IMG/VR virus record: IMGVR_UViG_3300037460_000319 | Coordinates: 1-33,780 of that record | DNA from: a virus | Reading direction: 5' to 3' (one strand) | DNA: 33,780 nucleotides | Part shown: positions 7,290-14,320 of the stretch, piece after piece | How positions within the stretch are numbered: position 1 is the stretch's first letter | How the letters are laid out: each line of letters starts with the position of its first letter | The notes under the pieces: generated by a model | What the model was told of the DNA's origin: nothing | The model's input: only the letters and a program-made list of their open reading frames with translations | The model's database searches: none | Program-made: the position numbers and the translations under genes

Positions 7290-7442
7290 TTAAATGTTAT
7301 TTCTTCGTAGTATTACAGCTCTAATGAGCTTCTTAACCTCGTCCCACTCCCCCTGAGTGAGGGGGGCCGTACTTCTTTGCCATCTTTTGTGGTCGTCTTT
7401 CTCTTTCGCCTTAAATGCTGCTTGGTGTTTTGCGTTGTTCAT
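7290..7442 (-). CDS. Small basic protein, possibly translated from a leaderless mRNA
   Basis: A 50-residue frame from ATG 7442, beginning MNNAKHQAAFKAKEKDDHKR and ending in a basic helix (VKKLIRAVILRRNN). The N-terminus recalls small Ala/Lys/Arg-rich helix proteins (AKHQAAF..., related in style to AERQRAY-type phage and plasmid regulators), but that likeness is weak. A consensus promoter has its -10 only 7 bp upstream, so the transcript would begin at or within a few bases of the ATG and no Shine-Dalgarno is available. If real, it is a leaderless early gene and a candidate regulator. Confidence 0.55.
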   Translation of the reverse strand: MNNAKHQAAFKAKEKDDHKRWQRSTAPLTQGEWDEVKKLIRAVILRRNNI

Positions 7443-7449
7443 GTGGGTA

Positions 7450-7477
7450 ATTATAGTCCTTACCCCGTAAGTGTCAA
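7450..7477 (-). promoter_or_regulatory. Consensus sigma70 promoter with a second type of spacer palindrome
   Basis: Leftward reading: TTGACA (7472-7477), 16-bp spacer, TATAAT (7450-7455), both hexamers perfect. The spacer end carries the palindrome CTTACCCCGTAAG (7459-7471; 5-bp arms, 3-nt centre). It is a different sequence from the GTGACGGCGTCAC operators but in an equivalent position. It should drive 7290-7442, the DUF6847-like gene and probably the DNA polymerase. Confidence 0.85.
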
Positions 7478-7503
7478 GCCCTTATTTGCGTGTGCTCCTG
7501 TAA

Positions 7504-7528
7504 GGCCGCACCGGCGAACCGGGCGGCC
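7504..7528 (-). terminator. Strong hairpin after the ssDNA-binding protein gene
   Basis: Arms GGCCGC-CCGG and CCGG-GCGGCC form 10 bp with one bulged base around a 4-nt loop (UUCG on the minus strand, CGAA on the plus). It lies 10 bp beyond the stop of the ssDNA-binding protein gene and just upstream of the next promoter. There is no U-tract, so it may protect the mRNA 3' end or act as a weak or factor-aided terminator. Confidence 0.5.
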
Positions 7529-7537
7529 GTTGCCCTT

Positions 7538-8296
7538 CTACTGCGTTGGAATGAAGGTGTGAACCTGTGTGGCACCGGCGTCGAGACGTTCACCTGTCAG
7601 TGGGTCAAACTTCGGGGCGGGTGCTGCGTCCGCTATTGGTTGGCCGGTGTTAGGATCAAAGCGTTGGGCCGGTGCTGCCTCAGTGACGATAGGCTGGCCG
7701 GTGTTAGGGTCGAACTTCTGCGCTGGTGCCGCTGTAGTCGCTGCCTGTGCCGTACTGCCCCCACCACCGAATGCCGACTCCGTGCTCACCCCGCCGCCAC
7801 CAAAGTTAATACGTTGGGCGTTGCGGCTAGGTAGGGGCATGAAGCCGTCAAGGCCGGTAGCAACGCCTTTATTGCCTTTAGCGTTGTAAGCGTAGCAGTG
7901 GACGACGATGTCTACCGCCTGGCCGCCGTAGATCAGTTGGCCGTACTGCATGGGGTCGCTGTCAATACGTTTGCCTGCCTCGCTGAAAATCTCAGGCAGT
8001 CGGTTGGTGTTACAGTTGAGGACCGCCCAACCGTTGAACATCCCCTCGAATTCGCTCGGGCCTGCTTGGCCTTCAGGCATACGGCCACCGGCAGGAAGAA
8101 CACCTTTAAACTCGGACTGCTGCAGTGTGGAGGATGCCAGCTGTCGGAAGTCATTAAGGTCCTGGTTAGACGGCTCAACCACAACTTTCAGGCTGTATTT
8201 TTTGCCGCCCCCCTCTTTATCCTCAGGGTTGGTGATGCCGTCCCACACGACCAGTGCGTTGTGAATTTTTACATGGTTATCGTCGATTACGTACAT
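7538..8296 (-). CDS. Single-stranded DNA-binding protein (DUF2815 / Enc34 type)
   Basis: 252 residues from ATG 8296 (GAGGT 8 nt upstream). The first ~165 residues match the Enc34-type ssDNA-binding OB-fold pattern: a strand-rich start (VKIHNALVVWDGI), KKYSLKVVV, GWAVLNCN, YGGQAVDIVVHCYAYN and the GVATGLDGFMPL turn. A Gly-rich linker (GGGGVSTESAFGGGG) leads to three copies of an APAxKFDPNTGQPI-type repeat (residues 190-241) and the tip HTFIPTQ. It would coat ssDNA at phage forks. The repeat tail probably recruits partners, as acidic SSB tails do, but here the repeat is neither acidic nor terminal in the usual way. It overlaps the DUF2800 stop and is co-transcribed with it. Confidence 0.85.
   Translation of the reverse strand: MYVIDDNHVKIHNALVVWDGITNPEDKEGGGKKYSLKVVVEPSNQDLNDFRQLASSTLQQSEFKGVLPAGGRMPEGQAGPSEFEGMFNGWAVLNCNTNRLPEIFSEAGKRIDSDPMQYGQLIYGGQAVDIVVHCYAYNAKGNKGVATGLDGFMPLPSRNAQRINFGGGGVSTESAFGGGGSTAQAATTAAPAQKFDPNTGQPIVTEAAPAQRFDPNTGQPIADAAPAPKFDPLTGERLDAGATQVHTFIPTQ
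7574..7729 (-). repeat. Three 17-18-residue tandem repeats in the SSB tail
   Basis: Codes for residues 190-241: units of 18, 17 and 17 residues, each with the core KFDPNTGQPI (last unit KFDPLTGERL). The units have diverged at DNA level but keep Phe-Asp-Pro and Thr-Gly in every copy, suggesting selection for the peptide. Confidence 0.85.
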
Positions 8297-9501
8297 TAGG
8301 TGTTACCTCTTGGTTGAAAAGCGCGGGCGGTCTTTGACTCACTCGCGGGTACAAGTTGAAGGCCGGTGCTGTTACGCGTGGTGATTTTCTTCATGGCCTG
8401 TTTAAAAAACGATCTGATTGCTTTGGGCGCTTTCGCCACCGATTGGGTGGGTGTTAAAACGCCCAGTTTAGAGATATCAAAGCCGAACTGTGCAGCCAAT
8501 GATATGGCTTGCCCGGCGGGTACAGTGTACTTCTCACGACCCTGACCGGCTTGAAGCACAAACCCCGTGTCGGTGGCCCCGTCGCGGATACGCTGCCCGA
8601 GATCATCGTCTATGGCTTCGAGTCGTGACTTCATCAGCACAAGACCGTCTTCAATTATCTGACGTTCAAATGCTAAGTCCGGGCCGCCCATTGTCTCAAT
8701 CTCGTAGGGCAGTTTCACCCAATCGATCAGAGCGTAGTTAGCCTGACGGTTCGCCGGGCAGCGTATACGCGCCGGACAGTAGCGGCAGTGCTTACCGGCG
8801 CACATCTGCGGGTTCTGGTCCGCTTCAAGTGCCTGGCTGTGCAGGACGTTGACAAACGGTCGAATATCCGCGAAGTTGCAGATCCATTCGTCGACCGGGC
8901 CTATCTCCCGGAAGCATCGAGGTTGAACGATTCGGCTGTGCACTATGAGTCCCTGATCTTGCCAACCGTCTATGCTCCATTCGTGTCGTAGTCCCTCCAA
9001 ATAGTTGATTGATTGTAGGTTGTGTTTAGCGTTCACCTGACCGTGGCCGTGCTTAAAGTCCCATAGGTAGAGCTTACCGCCACGTAGTTGATGGCGCAGG
9101 TCAAGCGCGACGTCTAACGTGCCCCAATTATCGGCGTGAATCGTTGGGGTGTGAACCCGATACTCGATCTTGAGTTCTCTCGGGTGAACGTTGTAGAACT
9201 GACAGACCGACAGAACATCGTCGACCATGACAGTCGCACTATCTACGATCTCTTGATCAACAATTATGCCGTTGGGGGCGGTCTGACCGACCCCCTCGTC
9301 CATGAAGTCCGGTGGCAGGTCCCCCAGGCTGTTGAGGGCTACGTGCTCCAGGGAGTTAGCCACCACCCAGTGAGCCGCGTCGCCTTCACGTGAGGCCTGC
9401 GTGTCGAGGTCCGGCACCGCTTGTGCTGCTAACACAGACCCCGAACAGAAGCCCCACACGGGGGCCGCTGACGGGGCAAAGCGGGCGTGTTGCCCAGACA
9501 C
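8296..9501 (-). CDS. DUF2800 PD-(D/E)XK nuclease with C-terminal cysteine cluster
   Basis: 401 residues from GTG 9501. It shows the RecB/Cas4-like pattern of DUF2800: EGDAAHWVVANSLEH (residues 39-53), GTLD with Asp130, WDFKHGHGQVNAKHNLQ with Asp148 and Lys150 as the DxK pair, then NYLEGLR, and the metal-binding cluster C-x4-C-x2-C-x5-C at residues 234-248 (CAGKHCRYCPARIRC). Relatives are exonucleases that process DNA ends, often with an iron-sulfur cluster. It sits directly upstream of the ssDNA-binding protein, a common pairing for recombination or replication. Which substrate it cuts cannot be read from sequence. Confidence 0.85.
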   Translation of the reverse strand: MSGQHARFAPSAAPVWGFCSGSVLAAQAVPDLDTQASREGDAAHWVVANSLEHVALNSLGDLPPDFMDEGVGQTAPNGIIVDQEIVDSATVMVDDVLSVCQFYNVHPRELKIEYRVHTPTIHADNWGTLDVALDLRHQLRGGKLYLWDFKHGHGQVNAKHNLQSINYLEGLRHEWSIDGWQDQGLIVHSRIVQPRCFREIGPVDEWICNFADIRPFVNVLHSQALEADQNPQMCAGKHCRYCPARIRCPANRQANYALIDWVKLPYEIETMGGPDLAFERQIIEDGLVLMKSRLEAIDDDLGQRIRDGATDTGFVLQAGQGREKYTVPAGQAISLAAQFGFDISKLGVLTPTQSVAKAPKAIRSFFKQAMKKITTRNSTGLQLVPASESKTARAFQPRGNT

Positions 9502-9502
9502 G

Positions 9503-10186
9503 TTACGCCCCGACCAGTAGCAAGAGTTCGGCGTGGACCAGCTTGATGTTGGCTGCGATGCGTGCCGGCTGCGGGTTGGACGGGTTGTCGAACGTGTCAG
9601 TATAGTTAAAGCCGAGTTTTACGTAGGTGGCGTCAACCTGTGGCTGAGTGAGTAGGCCGGCTTCCTGGCGCTCAGACACCCACACCATTAGGTCGCCGCC
9701 GTCTTTCGGTACGGGGTTCGCGTCGGGTTCTGTAGCGGTCTCGGTGAACGCTGATGAAGTGTCAACCTGTTTCTGTCCGGCGGGCGTGTCGGCCTTCAGC
9801 GCTTCAAGTTGCTCAGCGTACCACTTATCGTAAGTATCCTCGGCTACACCCTGACGGCGTTTCCACTGGCCTGATTTCTTGCCTGAGGTGTAATAAGGGA
9901 CCGCCGCCTTGCCGCAGTACTTAACGTCGAAGGGTACGTTGTGCTCATCTACTGCGAGGGCGTCTTGGTCGGTTAGCTCCTTCTCGGTGAAGTCGCCGTC
10001 GGTAAGCCCGGAACCATCGTTAAAGGCCTTCTCCGCCTCTGAAGGGCCGCCTTCCGGGTACTCGTCACCGTCCAGTGCTTCGGTGGTTTCGACTTCAATT
10101 ACCGTCAGGCCACCGATGGCGACAAGTGCTCGTCCGAGGTGTAGGGCCGCCATCTTATTGTTGGCGGGAAATTCAATTTTAATCAT
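9503..10186 (-). CDS. Conserved replication-cluster protein of unknown function
   Basis: 227 residues from ATG 10186, first gene of the leftward replication operon. The N-terminus is a small alpha/beta piece (MIKIEFPANNKMAALHLGRA), followed by an acidic linker. The middle segment NVPFDVKYCGKAAVPYY, then SGKKSGQWKRRQGV and YDKWYAEQL, is a pattern I know from hypothetical proteins beside DUF2800/DUF2815 genes in other phages. The C-terminus is helical. It is probably an accessory to DNA replication or recombination, by association only. Confidence 0.7.
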   Translation of the reverse strand: MIKIEFPANNKMAALHLGRALVAIGGLTVIEVETTEALDGDEYPEGGPSEAEKAFNDGSGLTDGDFTEKELTDQDALAVDEHNVPFDVKYCGKAAVPYYTSGKKSGQWKRRQGVAEDTYDKWYAEQLEALKADTPAGQKQVDTSSAFTETATEPDANPVPKDGGDLMVWVSERQEAGLLTQPQVDATYVKLGFNYTDTFDNPSNPQPARIAANIKLVHAELLLLVGA

Positions 10187-10208
10187 GATGTTTAGTTCCG
10201 TTGTGTTG

Positions 10209-10237
10209 TTGACGTGTGGGAATCTTAGTGCTAACTT
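10209..10237 (+). promoter_or_regulatory. Rightward promoter of overlapping divergent pair
   Basis: TTGACG (10209-10214), 17-bp spacer, TAACTT (10232-10237), with initiation expected near 10244. It drives the 10277-14631 operon. It overlaps almost entirely with the leftward promoter at 10222-10250: each -10 lies in the other's spacer. Confidence 0.7.
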
Positions 10238-10250
10238 ACACCCCTGTCAA
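10222..10250 (-). promoter_or_regulatory. Leftward promoter of overlapping divergent pair
   Basis: Read leftward: TTGACA (10245-10250), 17-bp spacer, TAAGAT (10222-10227), initiation near 10215. It drives 9503-10186, the DUF2800 gene and the ssDNA-binding protein gene. Because it shares its core with the rightward promoter, only one polymerase can occupy the site at a time. Confidence 0.72.
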
Positions 10251-10276
10251 CAAGAAATTTTATGAGGTGTGAGAAG

Positions 10277-10579
10277 ATGGCTGCTGAGCGAGTTAGAAAA
10301 CAAATCATCGTAGAGAAATGCGATGACTGCCCCTACAACGGCGGGTGTGCTGCTTGGAAGAAACTGACCGGCAAGCAAAGAGTAACTTTAGCTATTGGCG
10401 TGGGCGTCGGTGATTTTATCCTGAAAGACTGCCACTTAGAAGATGAGCTGTTAGGTAAGCGCGCCAAGGTTGCGCAAGTTCTAGCTACGGTGCTGAGCAT
10501 GGCTGAAGCTGACCCGGCCGCCCTGGAGCATTTCCGCCCCCAGCTGGAAAAACTACTGAAGATACTAGACGAGGTGTGA
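10277..10579 (+). CDS. Small protein with CDDCPYNGGC cysteine motif
   Basis: 100 residues from ATG 10277. An in-frame ATG at 10262 overlaps the ribosome site GAGGTGTGAG and is less likely. The core has CDDCPYNGGCAAWKKL and, about 30 residues later, KDCHL, giving C-x2-C-x5-C plus a fourth Cys and a His that could bind zinc or an iron-sulfur cluster. The rest is helical. A paralogous core occurs in the gene at 17050-17376, in an oppositely oriented operon. It is the first gene of the rightward operon. Function is unknown; a nucleic-acid-binding or redox role is a guess. Confidence 0.75.
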   Translation: MAAERVRKQIIVEKCDDCPYNGGCAAWKKLTGKQRVTLAIGVGVGDFILKDCHLEDELLGKRAKVAQVLATVLSMAEADPAALEHFRPQLEKLLKILDEV

Positions 10580-10583
10580 GCAG

Positions 10584-10754
10584 ATGAAGATATCAGAACT
10601 TAGAGCGGTATTGGAACAGCTGGAAGAGCGTTGCGGCGATTTAGAGGTGATCAGCGGGGGTAGAGAGTTGAAAGCGGAAAACATATCAGTTACCCGCGAT
10701 CGTGGCCTTCCGTTACATCTTGCGGGTGATGAGCCTGTGCTACTTCTTACTTAG
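10584..10754 (+). CDS. Small protein of unknown function
   Basis: 56 residues from ATG 10584, with GAGGTGTGAG as ribosome site supplied by the end of the previous gene. It begins MKISELRAVLEQLEERCGD and ends in a beta-like segment (PVLLLT). The layout, one long helix with 'GDLEVISGGRELK', looks like a small helix-strand protein found in several phage early regions, but I cannot name a family. Confidence 0.65.
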   Translation: MKISELRAVLEQLEERCGDLEVISGGRELKAENISVTRDRGLPLHLAGDEPVLLLT

Positions 10755-10767
10755 CGGGGTGTGAGAG

Positions 10768-11037
10768 ATGGCTACCGATCAAGAGACGATGGACCGAGCG
10801 TTCGCGAAAACGTTCGACGAGATAGTACGTGATTACGGCGAGGGGGAGAAGCTGGCCCGTCTGGTAGGGCTGGAAGCCCCCGACCTAATGAAAGGAATCA
10901 AGGCGGCTATCGAAGAGCGGGGGGCGGTGCCCGGCTGTAGCCACGAATGGGAGGACGCCAGCAATGAAGCCGTTAAAGGCGGTCTTATCTGTTCGAAGTG
11001 TTGGGAGTTGAAACCTGGCAACATAGACGAGGTGTGA
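10768..11037 (+). CDS. Small protein with C-terminal zinc-ribbon-like motif
   Basis: 89 residues from ATG 10768, preceded by GGGGTGTGAG. The N-terminal ~50 residues are helical and acidic. The C-terminus has C-x-H (CSHEW) and C-x2-C (CSKCWELK) about 20 residues apart, a likely single zinc site. Its last codons (GAC GAG GTG TGA) form the ribosome site of the next gene, exactly as in the gene ending at 10579. No function is recognised. Confidence 0.68.
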   Translation: MATDQETMDRAFAKTFDEIVRDYGEGEKLARLVGLEAPDLMKGIKAAIEERGAVPGCSHEWEDASNEAVKGGLICSKCWELKPGNIDEV

Positions 11038-11038
11038 G

Positions 11039-11266
11039 ATGAGTAAGTTCAAGTATAAGCCCAGTACCCGCGCGGAAGGTATGCCGTACGTTAGTGGGCC
11101 GGGCAACGGGCTTGGCTACCACGGGCACACGTTGAACCCTGATCTCACTTGTGGCAGCGAGCAAGAAGCCGAAAGAGCGGCTAGGATCGCTAACATAGCT
11201 TACCAAGCAGGGTATAACCAAGCCCAGTTTGACATACAGAAAGCGTTGGGGCTCGCCGCTCAGTGA
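11039..11266 (+). CDS. Small protein of unknown function
   Basis: 75 residues from ATG 11039, one base after the previous TGA, using GAGGTGTGAG. The N-terminal half is Gly/Pro-rich (YVSGPGNGLGYHGHTLNP) and the C-terminal half is one Ala-rich helix (EAERAARIANIAYQAGYNQA). The latter resembles helices common in small phage replication-region proteins. Its end overlaps the helicase start by 4 bp (GTGA), suggesting coupled expression. Confidence 0.65.
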   Translation: MSKFKYKPSTRAEGMPYVSGPGNGLGYHGHTLNPDLTCGSEQEAERAARIANIAYQAGYNQAQFDIQKALGLAAQ

Positions 11267-12912
11267 TCCAACTTTACCCCCATCAAGCCGACTTAGTAGC
11301 CCGCACTTACGCCGCATGGGAAACCGTGCGCGGGGTGTTGCTGCAGCTCTCAACAGGCGGGGGCAAAACGGTCATTTTCTCGACCATTGCACACGATCAC
11401 GTCGGCGCGTCGCTCATGGTGGCGCACCGTAAAGAGATCATCAGTCAGATCTCATTAGCGCTGGCCGCACTCGGCACTAAACACCGAGTCGTTGCACCAC
11501 CCAAGACGATCAGACGGATTAGACGCCGTCACCTTAAGAAGTTCGGCCGGTCGTTCGTTGACCCTAACGCGCAGTGTGGCGTTGGTTCAGTGCAGACGAT
11601 TACTAGCCGGGCGTCAGAGGGTAAGGCAGAGCTTCAGCGGTGGTTGAATCAGGTTACCTTGGCGATATTCGATGAGGGGCACCATTATGTAGACAGCGGC
11701 CTGTGGTCAAGGGCTATCGACTCGGTGCCCAACGCTAAGCTGTTATTTGCCACTGCCACCCCAGAGAGAGCAGACGGTAAAGGCCTCGGCAGTTACGCGG
11801 ACGGTTACGCCGATGTAATGATCGAAGGGCCGCCGACTAAATGGCTGATCGAAAACGGCTACCTGGCACCGTTCCGCTATTACGCCCCGAATACCGATCT
11901 AGATGTTTCAGGCATGGCGGTCACGGCGTCGGGTGATTTCAACGCTAAAGCGTTCCGTGCACGGGTAGTTGACTCCCATCTGGTCGGTGATGTGGTTCGC
12001 CACTACCGACAGTTTGCCCTCGGTAAGAAAACTATTGTATTCGCCACCGATGTAGAAACGGCCGAAGAGATAGCCGAAACGTTCAGGGCGGACGGGCACC
12101 GCGCCATAGCGGTAAGCGGTGCGACTGAGGCCGGAGAACGGGACCGCATCGGGGACGGGTTCGAGGGGGATGAGTACGACGTGTTGGTCAACGTTGACCT
12201 GTTCGATGAGGGCTACGACGTACCGAAAGTGGAATGCGTATTGCTGGCACGCCCTACTGAATCACTCGGCAAATTCCTGCAGATGGTCGGCCGTGCTCTC
12301 CGCATACTGAAGGGCAAGACCCACGCCATTATCATTGATGCGGTGCGTAACTGGGAGCGCCACGGCATGCCCGATTGGCCGCGTACCTGGACACTTGACG
12401 CCAGAGAGAAGGGCACCCGGAACGCTCCGACTGATACCGTACCACAGCGTGTGTGTAAGGGGTGCACCCAGCCGTATGAGGCGTTCTATCGGGCATGCCC
12501 TCACTGTGGGTACGTACCGGAACCGGAAGGACGCGGTTCACCCGAACAGGTCGACGGCGTACTGACCGAATTAGACGTCGATGCACTGGCCGCACTGTTT
12601 GACAAGATGCGGGTCGCGGACATGTCAGACGAAGAGTTCCAACAGCAACAGATTGCCCGACACGTGCCAGCTATAGGGCAGCGTGCCGGTCTGAAACGCC
12701 ACCAGTCCGCTAAGTACCGCCGAGGGGTGTTACGTCAGTTAGTGGCGTGGTGGGTAGGTGCGCAGCCTGGGCGCGATATGGACGAAATACACAGCAGATT
12801 TTTTTACAGATTTGATATCGATATCGGTCTCGCGTTCACGCTCTCAGCTAAAGAGACTGACGCTCTGATCGAAAAGATATCGAGTCGTTTTGGAGAGGAT
12901 GTATTGAGATGA
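11263..12912 (+). CDS. Superfamily 2 DNA helicase (SSL2/DEAD-like) with zinc ribbon
   Basis: 549 residues from GTG 11263. N-terminal Q-like motif YPHQ, Walker A STGGGKT (30-36), motif II DEGHH (137-141, a DEAH variant), motif III ATATPERADGKG, and the C-terminal RecA domain ending in motif VI MVGRALRI (from 341). A CxxC...CPHC zinc ribbon (CKGCTQPYEAFYRACPHCGY, about 398-417) and a helical C-terminal extension follow. It is the usual length for phage UvsW/SSL2-like helicases, which translocate on dsDNA and remodel forks or recombination intermediates. It is coupled by ATGA overlap to a Spo11/TopoVI-A-like gene and then a VRR-NUC-like nuclease, hinting that the three act on the same DNA structures. 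Confidence 0.92.
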   Translation: MIQLYPHQADLVARTYAAWETVRGVLLQLSTGGGKTVIFSTIAHDHVGASLMVAHRKEIISQISLALAALGTKHRVVAPPKTIRRIRRRHLKKFGRSFVDPNAQCGVGSVQTITSRASEGKAELQRWLNQVTLAIFDEGHHYVDSGLWSRAIDSVPNAKLLFATATPERADGKGLGSYADGYADVMIEGPPTKWLIENGYLAPFRYYAPNTDLDVSGMAVTASGDFNAKAFRARVVDSHLVGDVVRHYRQFALGKKTIVFATDVETAEEIAETFRADGHRAIAVSGATEAGERDRIGDGFEGDEYDVLVNVDLFDEGYDVPKVECVLLARPTESLGKFLQMVGRALRILKGKTHAIIIDAVRNWERHGMPDWPRTWTLDAREKGTRNAPTDTVPQRVCKGCTQPYEAFYRACPHCGYVPEPEGRGSPEQVDGVLTELDVDALAALFDKMRVADMSDEEFQQQQIARHVPAIGQRAGLKRHQSAKYRRGVLRQLVAWWVGAQPGRDMDEIHSRFFYRFDIDIGLAFTLSAKETDALIEKISSRFGEDVLR

Positions 12913-13820
12913 AAATTGCATATAAAGCATGGGACCCGAAGCAGAGTACCCTTGACATAGTCTATCAAGCAGAGTCGATTATCGTTGAATACCAGCGGGC
13001 GGGGTACGTGCTGACACTACGCCAACTCTATTACCAGTTTGTAGCCAGAGGCATCATCGAGAATTCAGAACGCAGCTATAAGAACCTAGGCAACACTGTT
13101 ACTAAAGCACGGATGGCCGGGATGATTTCATGGGAGGCTATCGAGGATAGGAACCGTGAGCATAAGTCATTTTGGTGTGACGAGGATGTACTTAGCCCGA
13201 TAAGGGACTTACCTCAGTACATCCGCTTTGACCGCTGGGCCAGGCAAGACTATTACGTTGAGGTATGGGTCGAAAAAGAAGCGCTCGGCAATGTCGTGTC
13301 GAGGGCGTGCGACCCCTACCTCGTCCCCCATCTTTCTTGTAAAGGGTACCTATCGGCTTCGGAGGCGTGGCGGGCAGGGATGAGGTTTAAAGAAAAGCTG
13401 AACGAAGGCAAAGAGTGCGTCCTTATTCATTTAGGTGACCATGACCCTTCGGGCATCGATATGACTCGGGATAACAAGGACCGCATGGCCCTTTTTACTG
13501 GAATGTCGGACGGCGTAACCGTTACACGGCTTGCTCTTAACATGGACCAGGTGCAGGAGTACTCCCCGCCGCCGAACCCTACGAAGATAACCGACAGTCG
13601 AGCGGCCGGATACATAAAACGATTTGGTAGAACATCATGGGAGCTTGACGCCCTTGAACCACAAATTATGGAACAGATGATTCAAGATGAGTTCACCCAA
13701 TACATTGATGACGATATTTGGGAAGAAGCCGGACGGGAGCAGGAAGAAAAGCGGCAGCTACTGGAAGGTGTCTACGACTACTGGGGTGAGATAGAAAGCA
13801 TGTTAGAGGGCTTGATGTGA
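12909..13820 (+). CDS. Spo11 / topoisomerase VI A-subunit-like protein (Mini-A type)
   Basis: 303 residues starting inside the ATGA junction with the helicase. The N-terminal winged-helix part has LTLRQLYYQF (residues 36-45), which matches the catalytic-tyrosine region of Topo VI-A/Spo11 (R-x-x-Y-Y; Tyr42 would be the nucleophile). The Toprim part has WVEKEALG (Glu122), CKGYLSASE, and LGDHDPSGID (Asp177, Asp179), corresponding to the VEKxA, GKGxPD-like and DxDPxG motifs of that family. No B (GHKL ATPase) subunit is in the window. Solo A-subunit-like proteins from mobile elements are known as Mini-A. It may cleave or nick DNA during replication, recombination or termination; cleavage activity is inferred from residues only. 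Confidence 0.78.
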   Translation: MKIAYKAWDPKQSTLDIVYQAESIIVEYQRAGYVLTLRQLYYQFVARGIIENSERSYKNLGNTVTKARMAGMISWEAIEDRNREHKSFWCDEDVLSPIRDLPQYIRFDRWARQDYYVEVWVEKEALGNVVSRACDPYLVPHLSCKGYLSASEAWRAGMRFKEKLNEGKECVLIHLGDHDPSGIDMTRDNKDRMALFTGMSDGVTVTRLALNMDQVQEYSPPPNPTKITDSRAAGYIKRFGRTSWELDALEPQIMEQMIQDEFTQYIDDDIWEEAGREQEEKRQLLEGVYDYWGEIESMLEGLM

Positions 13821-14320
13821 GCAACTACGCCACATGGGCGTGGCGCCACCCGCAAGCCGCTGCAGAGCTTCAGGCCTTACTCGGTGCTGTGTCCGTTCCG
13901 ACGGGTGCGCCGTCCGACGGTGCCCACCAGGCGGGGCAGTCTGAGGCGTGGGCGCAGCAGCAAGTGCGCTTGAAGGTGTCACACGCGGGGGCGATGTCTT
14001 GGCGTAATAACGTCGGGGCTACCCCGGCGCGGTGCCCTGACTGTGGGGCACAACAACGACCGATTCGATACGGTCTGTGCAATGACTCGCCTCAGCTGAA
14101 TAAACGGTTCAAGAGTAGCGATCTGATTCTGGCTATTCCGCGACGTATTACGCCGGCCATGGTTGGTACGACTATCGCACAATTCGGCAGCATTGAAACC
14201 AAACGGCCAGGGTGGGCGTACAAGGGAACAGATAGAGAAGTTGGCCAATTGGCTTGGATTACATTAATTGAAAAATTGGGCGGTTACGCTCGGTTTAGTA
14301 CTGGGGGGATAGAACTATGA
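13817..14320 (+). CDS. VRR-NUC-like endonuclease
   Basis: 167 residues from GTG 13817 in a 4-bp overlap with the Spo11-like gene. After a variable N-terminus it shows WRNNVGATP (from residue 62), a CxxC pair (ARCPDCGAQ), then the nuclease core: KSSDLILAIP (Asp102), GSIETKRPG (Glu127, Lys129) and GQLAWITLIEKLGGYARF with Gln144. This D...ExK...Q order is the PD-(D/E)XK core of VRR-NUC proteins, which cut branched or flapped DNA in phages and in FAN1. The CxxC insertion is extra. It likely processes junctions unwound by the neighbouring helicase. Confidence 0.78.
   Translation: MSNYATWAWRHPQAAAELQALLGAVSVPTGAPSDGAHQAGQSEAWAQQQVRLKVSHAGAMSWRNNVGATPARCPDCGAQQRPIRYGLCNDSPQLNKRFKSSDLILAIPRRITPAMVGTTIAQFGSIETKRPGWAYKGTDREVGQLAWITLIEKLGGYARFSTGGIEL

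Noticed and set aside
7490-7834. Plus-strand frame opposite the ssDNA-binding protein
   Set aside because: Its Cys/Arg-rich sequence mirrors the repeat tail of the real gene on the other strand.
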